A stretch of DNA of 64,000 nucleotides, taken from assembly GCA_020637165.1 (NCBI GenBank), contig JACJWN010000006.1:124001-188000 (forward strand), written 5' to 3'. The DNA is from Mycolicibacterium sp. Its GTDB lineage: Bacteria; Actinomycetota; Actinomycetes; Mycobacteriales; Mycobacteriaceae. A program made the position numbers and the translations under genes. The notes below the pieces were generated by a model. The model saw only the letters and a list, made by a program, of their open reading frames with translations. It was not told the DNA's origin and did no database searches. Positions 63,073 through 64,000 of the stretch are shown in pieces. Every line of letters starts with the position of its first letter. Positions within the stretch are counted from its first letter, which is position 1.

Positions 63073-64000
63073 TCAAGTGCGAGGCCGGTCGAGTCTGGTG
63101 AGCAGTTCGAGGTAGACGGTTTTGCGGCGGGGTTCGTCGCGTTCGGTGGCGTTGGCGAGCTGGTTGGCCAGGATCTGGCGGTGGTCCTCGGTGGTGGCGA
63201 AGTGGGTGCAGGTTTCGCAGATGGTTTCGTAGCGGCAGTCCAGAGCGGCGGGGCGGGTGCAGTGTCCGTTGCCGAGCAGCCTGGTGGTTTCGCCGCGTAG
63301 TCGTCGCATGTTTGGGCCCTCGGCTTCGGCGGGCAGGCTGGGGTTGCTTTCCGCGTAGAGGTTTTCGACTTGTGTTGTGACGGAGAAGTATTCGTCGGCG
63401 ACGGTGCGGTCGGAGATTCGGGCATAGGTCATCGTCATTGACATCGAAGTGTGTCCGAGCAGGGCGGCGATGGCTTCCAGGCTCATGCCGTTGTTGATGG
63501 CTTGGGTGGCCAGGGTGTGGCGCAGTTGGTGTGGGGTGACGTGGCCGATTCCGGCGGTGCGTGCGGCGGACTGGACGGCGTTGTCGACGCGGCGGCCGGG
63601 GATCGGCCGTCCGCGGTCGGTGAACATCAAGGTGCTGCCGGGCTGGGCGGGGTGGGCCGTGAGCCAGTGCGTGAGGAGTTCGTCGACCCGGGGGTGGAGT
63701 GGGATGTAGCGGTCGGTGTGGAGTTTGCCGACCGGGGTGCGTAGCCACCGAGCCGAGCCAATATCGGTGATAGCGTCGCGGGTCAGGCCGAGGAATTCTC
63801 CTTTGCGCAGGCCGGTGCGGGCGAGCACCTCCACGGCGAGGCGGTCGAATTCATCGGGCAGGGTGCGGGCGGCGCGTAGCAGGGCGGAGGCGTCGGCGTC
63901 GCAGAGGAACCGTGGGAGCGGTCGGTCGCGGATGGGCATGTCGCCGGCGAAGACGGGGTTGCGGGTGGGGGCGTCGGAATAGTCCCATTCGATGATGCGG
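63073..64000 (-). CDS. Tyrosine recombinase/integrase (5' end outside window)
   Basis: About 308 codons are visible; the frame is open to the right edge, so the N-terminal DNA-binding domain is missing from the window. The catalytic residues are present: Arg in LARTGLRKGEFLGL, HQLRH, LLGHTSMSMTMTYARI with His and Tyr. The C-terminal 75 residues carry a Cys cluster (CRYETICETCTHFA), not found in XerC/D, as in recombinases of transposon-borne type. It ends 18 bases from the IS junction at 63054, and the sequence between (TTATGTCGGTGATCGCTGTCAAG) is probably the end of its element. Confidence 0.88.
   Translation of the reverse strand, partial: RIIEWDYSDAPTRNPVFAGDMPIRDRPLPRFLCDADASALLRAARTLPDEFDRLAVEVLARTGLRKGEFLGLTRDAITDIGSARWLRTPVGKLHTDRYIPLHPRVDELLTHWLTAHPAQPGSTLMFTDRGRPIPGRRVDNAVQSAARTAGIGHVTPHQLRHTLATQAINNGMSLEAIAALLGHTSMSMTMTYARISDRTVADEYFSVTTQVENLYAESNPSLPAEAEGPNMRRLRGETTRLLGNGHCTRPAALDCRYETICETCTHFATTEDHRQILANQLANATERDEPRRKTVYLELLTRLDRPRT

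Overview
The window is high-GC DNA from an actinobacterium, most likely a fast-growing member of the Mycobacteriaceae (Mycolicibacterium type). The evidence is the gene families: a WS/DGAT acyltransferase, DUF3556, a cutinase, a Pks10-like type III polyketide synthase, an ECF pair resembling M. tuberculosis Rv2325c/Rv2326c, several VapBC/MazF pairs, and large Ig-like/GH64-like secreted proteins. No rRNA, tRNA or CRISPR array was recognised. All calls come from reading the sequence and from family knowledge; no database search was run.

Region 1 (1-14 kb): two large secreted proteins with thaumatin/GH64-like features flank an FMN-dependent 2-hydroxyacid oxidase, a His-rich metal-binding protein with an AT-rich upstream region, a lipoprotein-type amine oxidase and a vapBC pair with a perfect palindrome at its start. 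An alpha/beta hydrolase, an SDR and a hipBA locus follow; hipA is broken by a frameshift and an in-frame TGA. Fragments of vapC and a DUF1254 gene show ongoing decay.

Region 2 (14-34 kb): a hotdog thioesterase is divergent from a three-gene operon (type III PKS, ICMT-like methyltransferase, FAD oxidoreductase) that matches the phenolic-lipid/polyketide-quinone layout. Then come small membrane and secreted proteins, a cutinase, a second vapBC, a NamZ-type muramidase, a Fic protein with a repeated upstream motif, a mazEF-like pair, DUF3556, WS/DGAT, DUF1990, a PGPGW protein, a TM0106-type RecB-like nuclease and two gamma-glutamylcyclotransferase-like genes.

Region 3 (34-64 kb): an accessory region rich in nucleases and insertion sequences. 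A PLD-helicase-DUF3427 protein overlaps an HNH gene of the phosphorothioate-sensing McrA type. An IS701-family element with a CTAA target duplication cuts the HNH gene cleanly in two, and removing it restores a 298-codon frame. A divergent GIY-YIG-like gene lies beside it. Further on are an IS3 element next to a truncated cyclase gene, a P450/small ORF/SnoaL/esterase cassette, a complete second IS3-type element, a NucS-like nuclease, a giant decayed secreted Ig/beta-propeller/hydrolase gene, an ECF transporter with a membrane domain fused to two ATPases, and a SIR2-DUF4020 defence-type gene cut at both ends by IS fragments. A tyrosine recombinase interrupting one IS fragment runs off the right edge.

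The strongest candidate for an unusual system is the HNH + PLD-helicase + GIY-YIG locus at 34.1-40.3 kb, apparently silenced by an IS.
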